Source: Nocardioides luti | GTDB taxonomy: Bacteria; Actinomycetota; Actinomycetes; Propionibacteriales; Nocardioidaceae | DNA: 64,000 nucleotides | Direction: 5' to 3' | Assembly: GCF_014212315.1 (NCBI RefSeq) | Contig: NZ_JACKXE010000001.1 | Location: 2,480,001 to 2,544,000, forward strand | Part shown: positions 53,823-61,863 of the stretch, one piece after another | Layout of the letters: each line of letters starts with the position of its first letter | How positions within the stretch are numbered: position 1 is the first letter of the stretch | Notes under the pieces: generated by a model | Seen by the model: only the letters and a program-made list of their open reading frames with translations | What the model was told of the DNA's origin: nothing | Databases searched by the model: none | Translations under genes and position numbers: made by a program

Positions 53823-55369
53823 TCCGACCCGGCCGCGCGCACCAGCGCCAGCGCCCGCTCGGCGGCCGGCACGGCGAGGGCGCGGTCGGCGGGGACCAGG
53901 CCGACACGGGTACGCCGGTCGAGGAGGTCGTCGACGTCGTGGGCCCCCTCGTGCGTGATCGCGAAGACCAGCTCGGCCAGGGTGACCGGCACGGTCGGGG
54001 CGACCGGCGCCAGCAGCTCCTCGTCGGTGAGCCCGGTGACCTCGCGGGCGCTGGTGAGCACGAGCTCGGCGTCGGTGCCGTAGCGCCGCACCAGGCGTGC
54101 GGGCTGCTCGAGCCCGGCGAGCACGGGCCGCGGGGCGGCCCCGCTGATCGGCAGCCGCCGGGTCCGGCACGGGCCGGCCGCGAGCCCCGACCGCGCCAGC
54201 GCGGCGTCGACGGCGTCCTCGGCCATCTGGCGGTACGTCGTGAGCTTGCCGCCCACGATCGTGACGACGCCCGTCCGGCTGGTGAGAACCGCGTGCTTGC
54301 GCGACAGGTCGGCGGTCGAGCCGTCGCCGGCGTCGATGAGGGGACGCAGGCCGGCGAAGGCGCCGACGACGTCGTCGCGGTGCAGCTGGCGCGCGAACGC
54401 GGCCGAGACCACGTCGAGGAGGAAGCCGATCTCGGGCTCGGACGGCTCGGGCACGTCCGGGACGTCGCCCTCGACCGGCTCGTCGGTGAGCCCGACGTAC
54501 ACCGTCCCGTCGGGCTGCGGCAGCACCAGCACGAAGCGGTTGGTCTCGCCCGGCACCGGGGCGAAGACCGAGACCTGCAGGCCGGGCAGGCTGTCGGCGC
54601 GCAGCACCAGGTGGGTGCCGCGGCTCGGGCGCAGCGTGACCTCCTCGACCAGGTCGCCCGCCCAGACCCCGGCGGCGTTGACGACGGACCCGGCGCGCAC
54701 GTGCGTGACGGCGCCGGTCAGCTCGTCGCGCAGCTCGACCCCGGTGCCGGTCGCGGAGAGGACGCGGGCACGGGTGCGGACGTGGGCGCCGTACGACGCC
54801 GCCGTGCGCGCGATCGTCGTGACCAGGCGGGCGTCGTCCTCGAGCTGGCCGTCCCACGAGAGCAGCCCGCCGCGGAGGCCGGCGGAGCGCAGCGGCGGTG
54901 CCAGCTGGAGCGCCTCGGTGGCGGAGAGCCGGCGCGGCTTCGGGAGCGTCTCGGCGTCGGTGCGGGCACCGCGACGGAGCACGTCGCCGGCCAGCAGCCC
55001 GGCGCGGGTGACGCCGGCCTGGAGGCGGGTGACGCTGGAGTTGAGCGGGACGAGCATCGGCATCGCGTGGCTGAGGTGCGGTGCGGTCGTCTCCATCAGG
55101 ATGCCGCGCTCGACGGCGCTCTCGTGCGCGACGCCGACCTGGCCCTTGGCGAGGTAGCGCAGCCCGCCGTGCACCATCTTCGAGCTCCAGCGCGAGGTGC
55201 CGAAGGCGAGGTCGTGGGCGTCCACGGCGAGCACGCTCAGGCCGCGGGTCACGGCGTCCAGGGCGACCCCGACGCCGGTGATCCCGAGCCCGATGACGAC
55301 CAGGTCGACCTGGTCGGGCGCGCCGGCGAGGCCGGGCGTGATGCGGGTGGGCGTGGGTGCGGTGCTCAC
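53816..55369 (-). CDS. glpD: glycerol-3-phosphate dehydrogenase
   Basis: The 517-residue flavoprotein has the FAD Rossmann motif VVIGLGITGVGVALDAVTRG near residue 22 and FGTSRWSSKMVHGGLRYLAKGQ near residue 52, both GlpD signatures. It oxidises sn-glycerol 3-phosphate to dihydroxyacetone phosphate at the membrane, passing electrons to the quinone pool. The product ends ALVRAAGSEL, with the last residues and a TAA stop supplied by repeat B2. GTG 55369 overlaps the tetR stop. Order glpD-tetR // flavoprotein-lipid kinase matches the M. tuberculosis Rv2249c-Rv2252 region. Confidence 0.92.
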   Translation of the reverse strand: MSTAPTPTRITPGLAGAPDQVDLVVIGLGITGVGVALDAVTRGLSVLAVDAHDLAFGTSRWSSKMVHGGLRYLAKGQVGVAHESAVERGILMETTAPHLSHAMPMLVPLNSSVTRLQAGVTRAGLLAGDVLRRGARTDAETLPKPRRLSATEALQLAPPLRSAGLRGGLLSWDGQLEDDARLVTTIARTAASYGAHVRTRARVLSATGTGVELRDELTGAVTHVRAGSVVNAAGVWAGDLVEEVTLRPSRGTHLVLRADSLPGLQVSVFAPVPGETNRFVLVLPQPDGTVYVGLTDEPVEGDVPDVPEPSEPEIGFLLDVVSAAFARQLHRDDVVGAFAGLRPLIDAGDGSTADLSRKHAVLTSRTGVVTIVGGKLTTYRQMAEDAVDAALARSGLAAGPCRTRRLPISGAAPRPVLAGLEQPARLVRRYGTDAELVLTSAREVTGLTDEELLAPVAPTVPVTLAELVFAITHEGAHDVDDLLDRRTRVGLVPADRALAVPAAERALALVRAAGSEL

Positions 55370-56004
55370 GGGGCCAGCGCCCGGGTCAGCAGCGTGGTCA
55401 GCTCGGCGTCCAGCTCGTCCTCGGTCACGTCGTCGTCGACCATCGTGTGCGCGGACAGCACGAACCCGTGGGCGGCCAGCAGCAGCCCGCGGGCGATGGC
55501 GACCGGATTGCCGGCGCGGATCGTGCCCTCGGCCTGGCCGGCGCGGACCTGCTCGGTGGTCAGCGCCAGGATCGCGTCCTGCGAGCGCCCGCGCCGGGAC
55601 AGCAGGTAGGGCAGCAGCAGCTCGGGGTCGAGCTCGACGATCCGCACGAACAGCTCGTTCTCCCGCAGCGAGCGCACCGTGCCGACGACGTCGGCGACCA
55701 GCCGGTCGACGGTCGGGGCGTCGGGGTCCTCGCCCGCGACGGTGGCCGCCACGACGCCGGCCCACTCGCGGGTCATCAGGTCGCCGAGCAGCTTCGGCAT
55801 GTCGGCCCAGGTGCGGTAGATCGTCATCCGCGAGACCCCGGCCCGGCGGGCGACCTCGGTGAGCGTCGTCCGTCGCCAGCCGACGTCGAGGATGCAGGCG
55901 CGGGCGGCGTCGAGGTAGCCGTCGCGGGGGCTGTCGGGCTGGGTGCCGGGCTGGGTGTCGGTCTGGTCCGGCTTCTCGGGACCGTTGTGACGAAGTGACG
56001 TCAT
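55366..56004 (-). CDS. TetR-family regulator
   Basis: The 212-residue protein has an N-terminal HTH (TTLTEVARRAGVSRMTIYRTWADMPKLL, residues about 46-73) and a ligand-binding helical C-terminus. It is encoded back to back with a flavoprotein gene and overlaps glpD by GTGA. A near-palindrome at 56004-56022 sits exactly between the two start codons and is its probable operator, so it should control both glpD and the flavoprotein-kinase operon, probably in response to a lipid or glycerol metabolite. TACAGT lies 7 nt before ATG 56004. Confidence 0.87.
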   Translation of the reverse strand: MTSLRHNGPEKPDQTDTQPGTQPDSPRDGYLDAARACILDVGWRRTTLTEVARRAGVSRMTIYRTWADMPKLLGDLMTREWAGVVAATVAGEDPDAPTVDRLVADVVGTVRSLRENELFVRIVELDPELLLPYLLSRRGRSQDAILALTTEQVRAGQAEGTIRAGNPVAIARGLLLAAHGFVLSAHTMVDDDVTEDELDAELTTLLTRALAP

Positions 56005-56022
56005 GTGTCACACTGTAACACA
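56004..56022. promoter_or_regulatory. TetR operator between divergent start codons
   Basis: TGTGTCACACTGTAACACA is a 19-bp near-palindrome (one mismatched pair apart from the centre). It spans from the ATG of the TetR gene to the A of ATG 56022, and contains TACAGT on the minus strand as a -10 box. Confidence 0.65.
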
Positions 56023-57617
56023 TGGACGCTCACCAAGACCCGCCCCGCACGGCCGTCGAGATGAACCCCACCGGCTGGGGTGACGCCGCCGCCGCGACCG
56101 CCCTCCCCGACGCCGCGCGCGGCCTGATCGAGATGGTGTTCGGGCTCGACGACCGCCCGGCCACCACCTCCGTCGAGCTGCCCGCCCCGGGTCTGGCCCC
56201 GGAGCTGCTGGACGGCCTGCGCGACCTGCTCGGGGCCGAGCACGTGCGCACCGACGACGAGACGCGGCGGCTGCGGACCCGCGGCAAGTCGACGCCCGAC
56301 CTGCTCAAGGCCCGCGCCGGCGACCTCTCCGACGCACCCGACGCGGTGGTGCGGCCCGGCACCCACGACGACGTCACGGCGCTGCTGGCGTACGCCGTCG
56401 AGCACCACCTCGCGGTCGTCCCGTTCGGCGGCGGCACCTCGGTGACGGGTGGGCTCGCCGCACGGCGGGAGGGGTACGCCGGCCTGCTCAGCCTCGACCT
56501 GATCCGGATGAAGCGGCTGCTCGCCGTCGACCACGAGTCGATGACCGCGACCCTCGAGCCCGGCCTGCGCGGCCCGGAGGCCGAGGCGCTGCTGGCGGCG
56601 GAGGGGCTGACGCTGGGGCACTACCCGCAGTCGTTCGAGTACGCCTCCATCGGCGGCTTCGCCGCGACCCGCTCCAGCGGCCAGTCCAGCGCCGGCTACG
56701 GCCGCTTCGACGCCCTGGTCGTCGGCCTCACCGTCGCCACCCCGCAGGGCGAGCTCACCCTGGGCAGCGCCCCCGCCAACGCCGCCGGCCCCGACCTGCG
56801 CCAGCTGGTGCTCGGCTCGGAGGGCGCCTTCGGCGTGATCACCTCGGTGACCGTCCGGGTCCGCCGGCTCCCCGCCGTCAAGGTCTACGAGGGCTGGCGC
56901 TGGCCGTCCTTCGACGACGGCGCCGCGGCGATGCGCACGCTGGCCCAGGCCGGCCTGCTCCCGACCGTCATCCGGCTCTCCGACGAGTCCGAGACCGCGA
57001 TCAACCTGGCCCGCCCCGACGAGATCGGCGGCGAGAGCGCCGGCGGCTGCATGATGATCACCGGCTACGAGGGCGAGCAGGAGGCGGTCGACGCCAAGCG
57101 GGCGGCCGTCACCGCCGTGCTCACCGGCCTGGGCGGCGACCCGCTGGGCGAGGAGCCCGGCCGGTCCTGGGCGCACGGCCGCTTCAACGCGCCGTACCTC
57201 CGCGACGCGCTGCTCGACGTCGGCGTCCTCGTCGAGACCCTCGAGACCGCGACGTTCTGGTCCAACCGCGACCGCCTCTACGCGGACGTGAAGGCCGCGC
57301 TGACCGCCAGCCTGGGCGAGGGCACGATCGTGCTCTGCCACATCTCGCACGTCTACGAGACCGGCTGCTCGCTCTACTTCACCGTGGCCGCCAAGGAGGG
57401 CGCCGACCCGCTGGCGCAGTGGCAGGTCGCCAAGGCCGCCGCGAGCGACGCGATGATCGGCGCCGGCGCGACGATCACCCACCACCACGCCGTCGGCACC
57501 GACCACAAGCCGTGGTTCGCGCAGGAGATCGGCCCGGTCGGGGTCTCGATCCTGCGCGCGGTCAAGGCCGACCTCGACCCGACCGGCATCCTCAACCCGG
57601 GGGTGATGGTGCCGTGA
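56022..57617 (+). CDS. FAD-linked oxidase (alkyl-DHAP synthase-like)
   Basis: The 531-residue flavoprotein has a PCMH-type FAD domain (DAVVRPGTHDDVTALLAYAVEHHLAVVPFGGGTSVTGG, residues about 106-143), then SIGGFAATRSSGQSSAGYGRFDALVVG, and a C-terminal THHHAVGTDHKPWF with the active-site His cluster near residue 485. This is the plasmalogen/AGPS-like arrangement, without evidence that ether lipids are made. By homology to Rv2251 it accompanies GlpD and a lipid kinase. The gene overlaps the kinase gene by GTGA. Confidence 0.85.
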   Translation: MDAHQDPPRTAVEMNPTGWGDAAAATALPDAARGLIEMVFGLDDRPATTSVELPAPGLAPELLDGLRDLLGAEHVRTDDETRRLRTRGKSTPDLLKARAGDLSDAPDAVVRPGTHDDVTALLAYAVEHHLAVVPFGGGTSVTGGLAARREGYAGLLSLDLIRMKRLLAVDHESMTATLEPGLRGPEAEALLAAEGLTLGHYPQSFEYASIGGFAATRSSGQSSAGYGRFDALVVGLTVATPQGELTLGSAPANAAGPDLRQLVLGSEGAFGVITSVTVRVRRLPAVKVYEGWRWPSFDDGAAAMRTLAQAGLLPTVIRLSDESETAINLARPDEIGGESAGGCMMITGYEGEQEAVDAKRAAVTAVLTGLGGDPLGEEPGRSWAHGRFNAPYLRDALLDVGVLVETLETATFWSNRDRLYADVKAALTASLGEGTIVLCHISHVYETGCSLYFTVAAKEGADPLAQWQVAKAAASDAMIGAGATITHHHAVGTDHKPWFAQEIGPVGVSILRAVKADLDPTGILNPGVMVP

Positions 57618-58519
57618 GGGCCTTCACGTTCCTGGTCAACCCGGCCTCCGGCGGCGGGGCCGCCCCCGACGCCGTGGTGCCGGTCGCCCGGCTGCTGCGC
57701 GAGGCCGGGGCCACCGTCGACGTCACCTACTCGCCCGGCCCGAAGGCGATGGGCGCGCTGGTCGACGTCGCGATCGCCCGCGGCGACGTGGTCGTCTCGG
57801 TCGGCGGCGACGGGATGCTCTCCTCGCTGGCCGGCAGCGTGTCGGTCGCCGGCGGCACCCTCGCGGTGCTGCCCGCGGGCCGAGGCAACGACTTCGCGCG
57901 GATGCTCGGGCTGCCCGAGGACCCCGCCGCCCAGGCCCGACTCCTGCTCGAGGGCGCCGTACGCCGGGTGGACCTCATCTCCTGGACGCTGCCCGGCGGC
58001 GCCCCGCGGCTGGTCGCCGGCTCGGTCTACTCCGGGGTCGACGCGCGCGCCTCGGAGATCGTCGACGGGGCTCACTGGCTGCCGAAGAAGGCGCAGTACC
58101 CCTACGCCGCCCTGCGCTCGCTCGCGACCTACCAGCCGGGTCGCTTCCGCGTCTCCGTCGACGGGGTCGAGCACGAGTACTCCGCCGCGACCGTGGTCGT
58201 CGCCAACTCGGCGTACTACGGCAAGGGGATGAAGATCGCCCCCGCCGCCGTGCTCGACGACGGCCTGCTCGACATCGTCGTGATCGAGGCCGCCTCCAAG
58301 CTGGAGCTGATGCGCTCGCTGCCGACGGTGTACGACGGCGCGCACGTCACCCGGCCCGAGGTGACCGTGCTGACGGGTCGGCGCGTCGAGCTCCGCGGCC
58401 GCGGCCGGACCCCGATCCCGGTCGGCGGGGACGGCGAGCCGCTCGGTGCGCTGCCCGGTCTGGACGGCCCGCCCGCCGTCGCCGAGGTGCGACCGGGGGC
58501 GCTCGCGGTCATCGCCTGA
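57614..58519 (+). CDS. diacylglycerol/lipid kinase
   Basis: The 301-residue protein is a DAGK catalytic-domain lipid kinase: FLVNPASGGGAA near residue 5, VVSVGGDGMLSSLAGSV near residue 60 (GGDG nucleotide motif) and AVLPAGRGNDFARMLG near residue 88. The C-terminus has VDLISWTLPGG and KIAPAAVLDDGLLDIVVI. It phosphorylates diacylglycerol or a related lipid at the membrane, in line with the Rv2252 relative. GTG 57614 is within the stop of the flavoprotein gene. Confidence 0.9.
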   Translation: MRAFTFLVNPASGGGAAPDAVVPVARLLREAGATVDVTYSPGPKAMGALVDVAIARGDVVVSVGGDGMLSSLAGSVSVAGGTLAVLPAGRGNDFARMLGLPEDPAAQARLLLEGAVRRVDLISWTLPGGAPRLVAGSVYSGVDARASEIVDGAHWLPKKAQYPYAALRSLATYQPGRFRVSVDGVEHEYSAATVVVANSAYYGKGMKIAPAAVLDDGLLDIVVIEAASKLELMRSLPTVYDGAHVTRPEVTVLTGRRVELRGRGRTPIPVGGDGEPLGALPGLDGPPAVAEVRPGALAVIA

Positions 58520-58531
58520 GCCCGCTCAGGC
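58514..58531. terminator. stop-codon hairpin between convergent genes
   Basis: GCCTGAG (58514-58520) pairs with CTCAGGC (58525-58531) over a 4-nt loop. The TGA of the lipid kinase and the TGA of the pirin gene (TCA here) are in the opposite arms. Confidence 0.55.
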
Positions 58532-59251
58532 CTCGAGCTCCCAGACCAGCAGCTCGGTGGGGACGGCGGCCGTCACGACGAGACCGGGCCGGTCGGTGAT
58601 CCGGTAGCCGTCGCCCTCGTGGAGCGGCTCCGCCAGCGACGAGCGCTGCAGCGCCCCGCGCGCGACATAGACGTGCACGAGCCCCTGCTCGGGCAGCAGC
58701 AGCGTCGCTCCGGCGGGGAGCCGGGCGACCGAGAACGTCGCGCCCGGCGTCGCCAGCCGGACCGCGCCGGCGCCCTCGCGGGACGACGCGACCGGCACCA
58801 GCTCACCGTCCGGCAGGGTCACCGGCGCGACGTCGTACGACGGCACGGCGGCCGGCTCGGCGCCCGCGAGCCAGACCTGGACGAACCGCACGGGACCGGC
58901 GGAGGGGTCGGCGCGCTCGGCGTGCACGACGCCGGAGCCGGTGCCCAGCACCTGCACCTCGCCCCGGCCGACCCGGCCCTCGTGGACCTCGCCGCCCGAC
59001 GCCGGGTCGGTGTGGGTGTGCAGGAGGGCGCCGGTGAGCACCCAGGTGACGATCTCCAGGTCGCTGTGCGGGTGGTCCTCGAAGCCCTGGTCGCTGCCCA
59101 GCAGGTGGTCGTCGTGGCAGACGATCGGGCCGAAGCGCAGGTTGTCCGGGTCGTAGTGGTCACCGAACGAGAACGAGTGCCGGGTGGACCGGCCGCGCTC
59201 GCGGGTGACGAAGGAAGGGGAAGCCCGACGGATCTCGACAGTCACGGGCAT
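58526..59251 (-). CDS. pirin-family protein
   Basis: The 241-residue cupin protein has the pirin N-terminal domain: RHSFSFGDHYDPDNLRFGPIVCHDDHLLGSDQGFEDHPHSDLEIVTWVL (His ligands of the metal site in HPHSDLE). The C-terminal domain is more divergent. Pirins are iron/metal-binding proteins, some with quercetinase activity. The start is uncertain: ATG 59251 (MPVTVEIRRA), ATG 59254 or GTG 59245 (MTVEIRRA) are all possible. It is divergent from the beta-glucosidase gene with nearly no gap. Confidence 0.85.
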   Translation of the reverse strand: MPVTVEIRRASPSFVTRERGRSTRHSFSFGDHYDPDNLRFGPIVCHDDHLLGSDQGFEDHPHSDLEIVTWVLTGALLHTHTDPASGGEVHEGRVGRGEVQVLGTGSGVVHAERADPSAGPVRFVQVWLAGAEPAAVPSYDVAPVTLPDGELVPVASSREGAGAVRLATPGATFSVARLPAGATLLLPEQGLVHVYVARGALQRSSLAEPLHEGDGYRITDRPGLVVTAAVPTELLVWELEA

Positions 59252-59264
59252 CATTGTGCCCGTG
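59243..59264. promoter_or_regulatory. inverted repeat covering divergent start codons
   Basis: CACGGGCA (59243-59250) and TGCCCGTG (59257-59264) are exact inverted repeats 6 bp apart. The pirin and beta-glucosidase start codons lie in or next to them, so a bound protein would block both. Confidence 0.5.
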
Positions 59265-60599
59265 CTTCCACAGCTCCCTCCCGGCTTCCGCTTCGGCACC
59301 AGCACCGCGTCGTACCAGATCGAGGGCGCCGCGACCGAGGACGGCAAGGGCCCCAGCATCTGGGACACCTTCACCTCCCAGCCCGGCCGCATCGTCGACG
59401 GCTCGAGCGGGGAGGTCGCCTGCGACCACTTCCACCGCTATCCCGAGGACATCGCGCTGATGAAGCGGCTCGGCGCGGGCGGCTACCGCTTCTCGCTGTC
59501 GTGGCCGCGGATCCAGCCGACCGGGGCCGGGGCGCCGAACGAGAAGGGGCTGGAGTTCTACGACCGGCTCCTCGACGGGCTGCTCGAGGCCGGCGTGCAG
59601 CCGATGGTCACGCTCTACCACTGGGACCTCCCACAGGCGCTCGAAGACGACGGCGGCTGGCTCAACCGGGCCACGATCGACCGGTTCGCGGACTTCGCCG
59701 CGATCGTGGGGGAGCGGTTCGCCGACCGCGTGGAGCACTGGATCCCGGTCAACGAGCCGAACGTCGTCACGATGCTCGGCTACTCCACGGGCATGCACGC
59801 ACCGGGCCGCACCCTGATGTTCGACGCGCTCCCGGTCGCCCACCACCTGCTGCTCGCCCACGGCCGCGCCGCGATCGCCCTGCGCGCCGCCGGCGCGACG
59901 AGCGTCGGCTGCGCCAACAACCACGCCCCGATCTGGCCGGCCAGCGACGACGCCGCCGACGTCGGTGCCTCGAAGCTCTTCGACGCGCTGTGGAACGGCA
60001 TGTACGTCGAGCCGATGCTGCTCGGCCGCTACCCCGCCGACCTCGCGCCGCTGCTCGAGGACGTGGTCCGCGACGGCGACCTCGCGACGATCCGCCAGCC
60101 GCTCGACTTCTACGGCGTCAACTACTACAACCCGATGAAGATCGCGGCCGCCGGCGAGGAGTCGGAGATGCCGTTCGAGTTCCGCGAGCTGGTCGGCTAC
60201 CCCACGACCGACTTCGGCTGGCCGGTCGTCCCCGACGGCCTGCGCGAGTGGCTGATCACCCTGCGCGCCCGCTTCCGCGCCGCGCTGCCGCCGCTGATGA
60301 TCACCGAGTCCGGCTGCTCCTACGCCATGGGCCCGGACGCCGACGGGGTGGTCGACGACCAGCCGCGCATCGACTACCACGAGGCGCACCTGCGCGCGAT
60401 CGCCACGGCGATCCAGCGCGGCGTCGACGTCCGCGGCTACTACGCTTGGTCGCTGCTCGACAACTTCGAGTGGGCCGAGGGCTACACCCAGCGCTTCGGC
60501 CTCGTGCACGTCGACTACGAGACCCAGGTCCGCACCCCCAAGCGGTCCTTCGAGTGGTTCGCCGCGCTCATCGCCGCCCAGGCGCAGCACCCGGGCTGA
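59256..60599 (+). CDS. GH1 beta-glucosidase
   Basis: The 447-residue product is a family 1 glycosidase: FGTSTASYQIEGA near residue 13, acid/base Glu in PVNEPN (E167) and nucleophile Glu in MITESGCSY (E351). The usual TLNEP and ITENG motifs are slightly changed but keep both Glu. The C-terminal SLLDNFEWAEGYTQRFGL is typical. It hydrolyses beta-glucosides in the cytosol. GTG 59256 and GTG 59262 are alternative starts. Repeat A3 follows 36 nt after the stop. Confidence 0.92.
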   Translation: MPVLPQLPPGFRFGTSTASYQIEGAATEDGKGPSIWDTFTSQPGRIVDGSSGEVACDHFHRYPEDIALMKRLGAGGYRFSLSWPRIQPTGAGAPNEKGLEFYDRLLDGLLEAGVQPMVTLYHWDLPQALEDDGGWLNRATIDRFADFAAIVGERFADRVEHWIPVNEPNVVTMLGYSTGMHAPGRTLMFDALPVAHHLLLAHGRAAIALRAAGATSVGCANNHAPIWPASDDAADVGASKLFDALWNGMYVEPMLLGRYPADLAPLLEDVVRDGDLATIRQPLDFYGVNYYNPMKIAAAGEESEMPFEFRELVGYPTTDFGWPVVPDGLREWLITLRARFRAALPPLMITESGCSYAMGPDADGVVDDQPRIDYHEAHLRAIATAIQRGVDVRGYYAWSLLDNFEWAEGYTQRFGLVHVDYETQVRTPKRSFEWFAALIAAQAQHPG

Positions 60600-60635
60600 G
60601 GCGAGCCCGGGGCGGTCCGGCGAGCGCGCGATCGG

Positions 60636-60711
60636 GCATGTAACGCCCGGTTATGGGTTCCAGGGACCCGTTCGAACGGGTGCCAAGCCCCCATAACCGG
60701 GCGTTACATGC
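60636..60711. repeat. long-stem palindromic repeat, family A, copy 3
   Basis: Outer arms at 60636-60657 and 60690-60711 pair perfectly over 22 bp (GCATGTAACGCCCGGTTATGGG and its complement). The inner inverted repeat is degraded, retaining CCGTTCGAACGG. It lies between convergent genes. Confidence 0.9.
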
Positions 60712-60715
60712 GCCA

Positions 60716-61840
60716 TCAGCCCAGCGCCGCCGCCAGCCGGTCGACCATCAGCCCCAGCCGCTCCGGCGAGGTCGCGACGTTCATCCGGACGTGGCCGGTG
60801 AGCCCCTGGTGGTAGTCGCCGCCCGGGGAGAGGCGCACCCCGTGGGCGAGCGCCGCCGCGGCCGGGTCGTCGACGGCGTACGCGCGCAGGTCGAGCCAGG
60901 CGAGGTACGTCGCCTGCAGCGGCCGCATCCGCGCGGCCGGGAACCGGTCGGCCAGGAGCCGCGTCAGCAGCCGGCGCTGGTCGTCGAGCCGCGCGACGAG
61001 GGCGGCGTTCCACGCGTCGCAGTCGGTCCAGGCGACCCGCGCGGCGAGCATCCCGAGCGGTGAGTAGGCGTGGTTCTGCGGCAGCGGCACTCCGCGCAGC
61101 CGCGCCTGGTCCGCGGGGTCGAGGGCGGTCACGTGCGCCGTGTGCAGGCCGGCGGTGTTGAAGGTCTTGGAGGGGCTGGTGACGAGGATGCCGCGCGGGT
61201 CGACCGAGAGGTACGGCGTGAACGTCGCGCCCGGGAGCACCAGCGGGCCGTGGATCTCGTCGGCGACCACGCGGGCGTCGTACCGCTCGGCGAGCGCCGC
61301 CAGGTCCGCCAGCTCGGTGCGGCTCGCGACCCGGCCCAGCGGGTTGTGCGGGTTGCAGAGCAGCAGCGTGCGGGCGCCTGCGCGGAAGGCGTCCTCGACG
61401 GCGCCCAGGTCGAGCGCGGCGTCCTCGGCGTCCGGGTCGACCTCGACGGTGACGAGCTCACGGCCGGTCAGCGCCACGATGTCGCGGAACGGCGGGTAGC
61501 ACGGCAGCGGCACCACGACCGGCCCCGGCGGGCAGAGCGTCTCGATCGCGAGCCGGATGCCGCCGATGACGTCGCCGACGACCGCCGTGGCGTCCTCCGG
61601 CGGCTGCCAGGACCAGTGCCGCCCGGCGTACGCCGCGAAGGCCGCGCCGATCCCGCCGTCGCCGAACGGCGGGTAGCCGGTCGTCCCGCGCGCCACCGCC
61701 GCGGTCAGCGCGTCGACGAGCGGCGGCGCCAGCGCGTAGTCCATCTCCGCCACCCAGCCGGGCACCACCCCGGGCTCGACGGTGCCCCACTTCAGCGGCA
61801 GGGCGGCTCGGGCTTCGTCGTCGGTCAGGTCCACGATCAC
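60716..61840 (-). CDS. PatB/MalY-type PLP-dependent aminotransferase
   Basis: The 374-residue product is a fold-type I PLP enzyme: WVAEMDYALAPPLVDAL near residue 30, CNPHNPLGR near residue 160, the PLP-contacting DEIHGPLVLPG, and the Schiff-base Lys in TSPSKTFNTAGL near residue 223. This is the PatB/MalY branch, usually a cystathionine or cysteine-S-conjugate beta-lyase. GTG 61840 follows TAGGTT by 7 nt (leaderless). The 3' end is 4 nt from repeat A3. Confidence 0.86.
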   Translation of the reverse strand: MIVDLTDDEARAALPLKWGTVEPGVVPGWVAEMDYALAPPLVDALTAAVARGTTGYPPFGDGGIGAAFAAYAGRHWSWQPPEDATAVVGDVIGGIRLAIETLCPPGPVVVPLPCYPPFRDIVALTGRELVTVEVDPDAEDAALDLGAVEDAFRAGARTLLLCNPHNPLGRVASRTELADLAALAERYDARVVADEIHGPLVLPGATFTPYLSVDPRGILVTSPSKTFNTAGLHTAHVTALDPADQARLRGVPLPQNHAYSPLGMLAARVAWTDCDAWNAALVARLDDQRRLLTRLLADRFPAARMRPLQATYLAWLDLRAYAVDDPAAAALAHGVRLSPGGDYHQGLTGHVRMNVATSPERLGLMVDRLAAALG

Positions 61841-61847
61841 GTGGCCG

Positions 61848-61853
61848 AACCTA
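61848..61853 (-). promoter_or_regulatory. -10 box TAGGTT of a leaderless gene
   Basis: On the minus strand TAGGTT is followed by 7 nt and GTG 61840. Confidence 0.5.
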
Positions 61854-61863
61854 GCGGGCCGCC

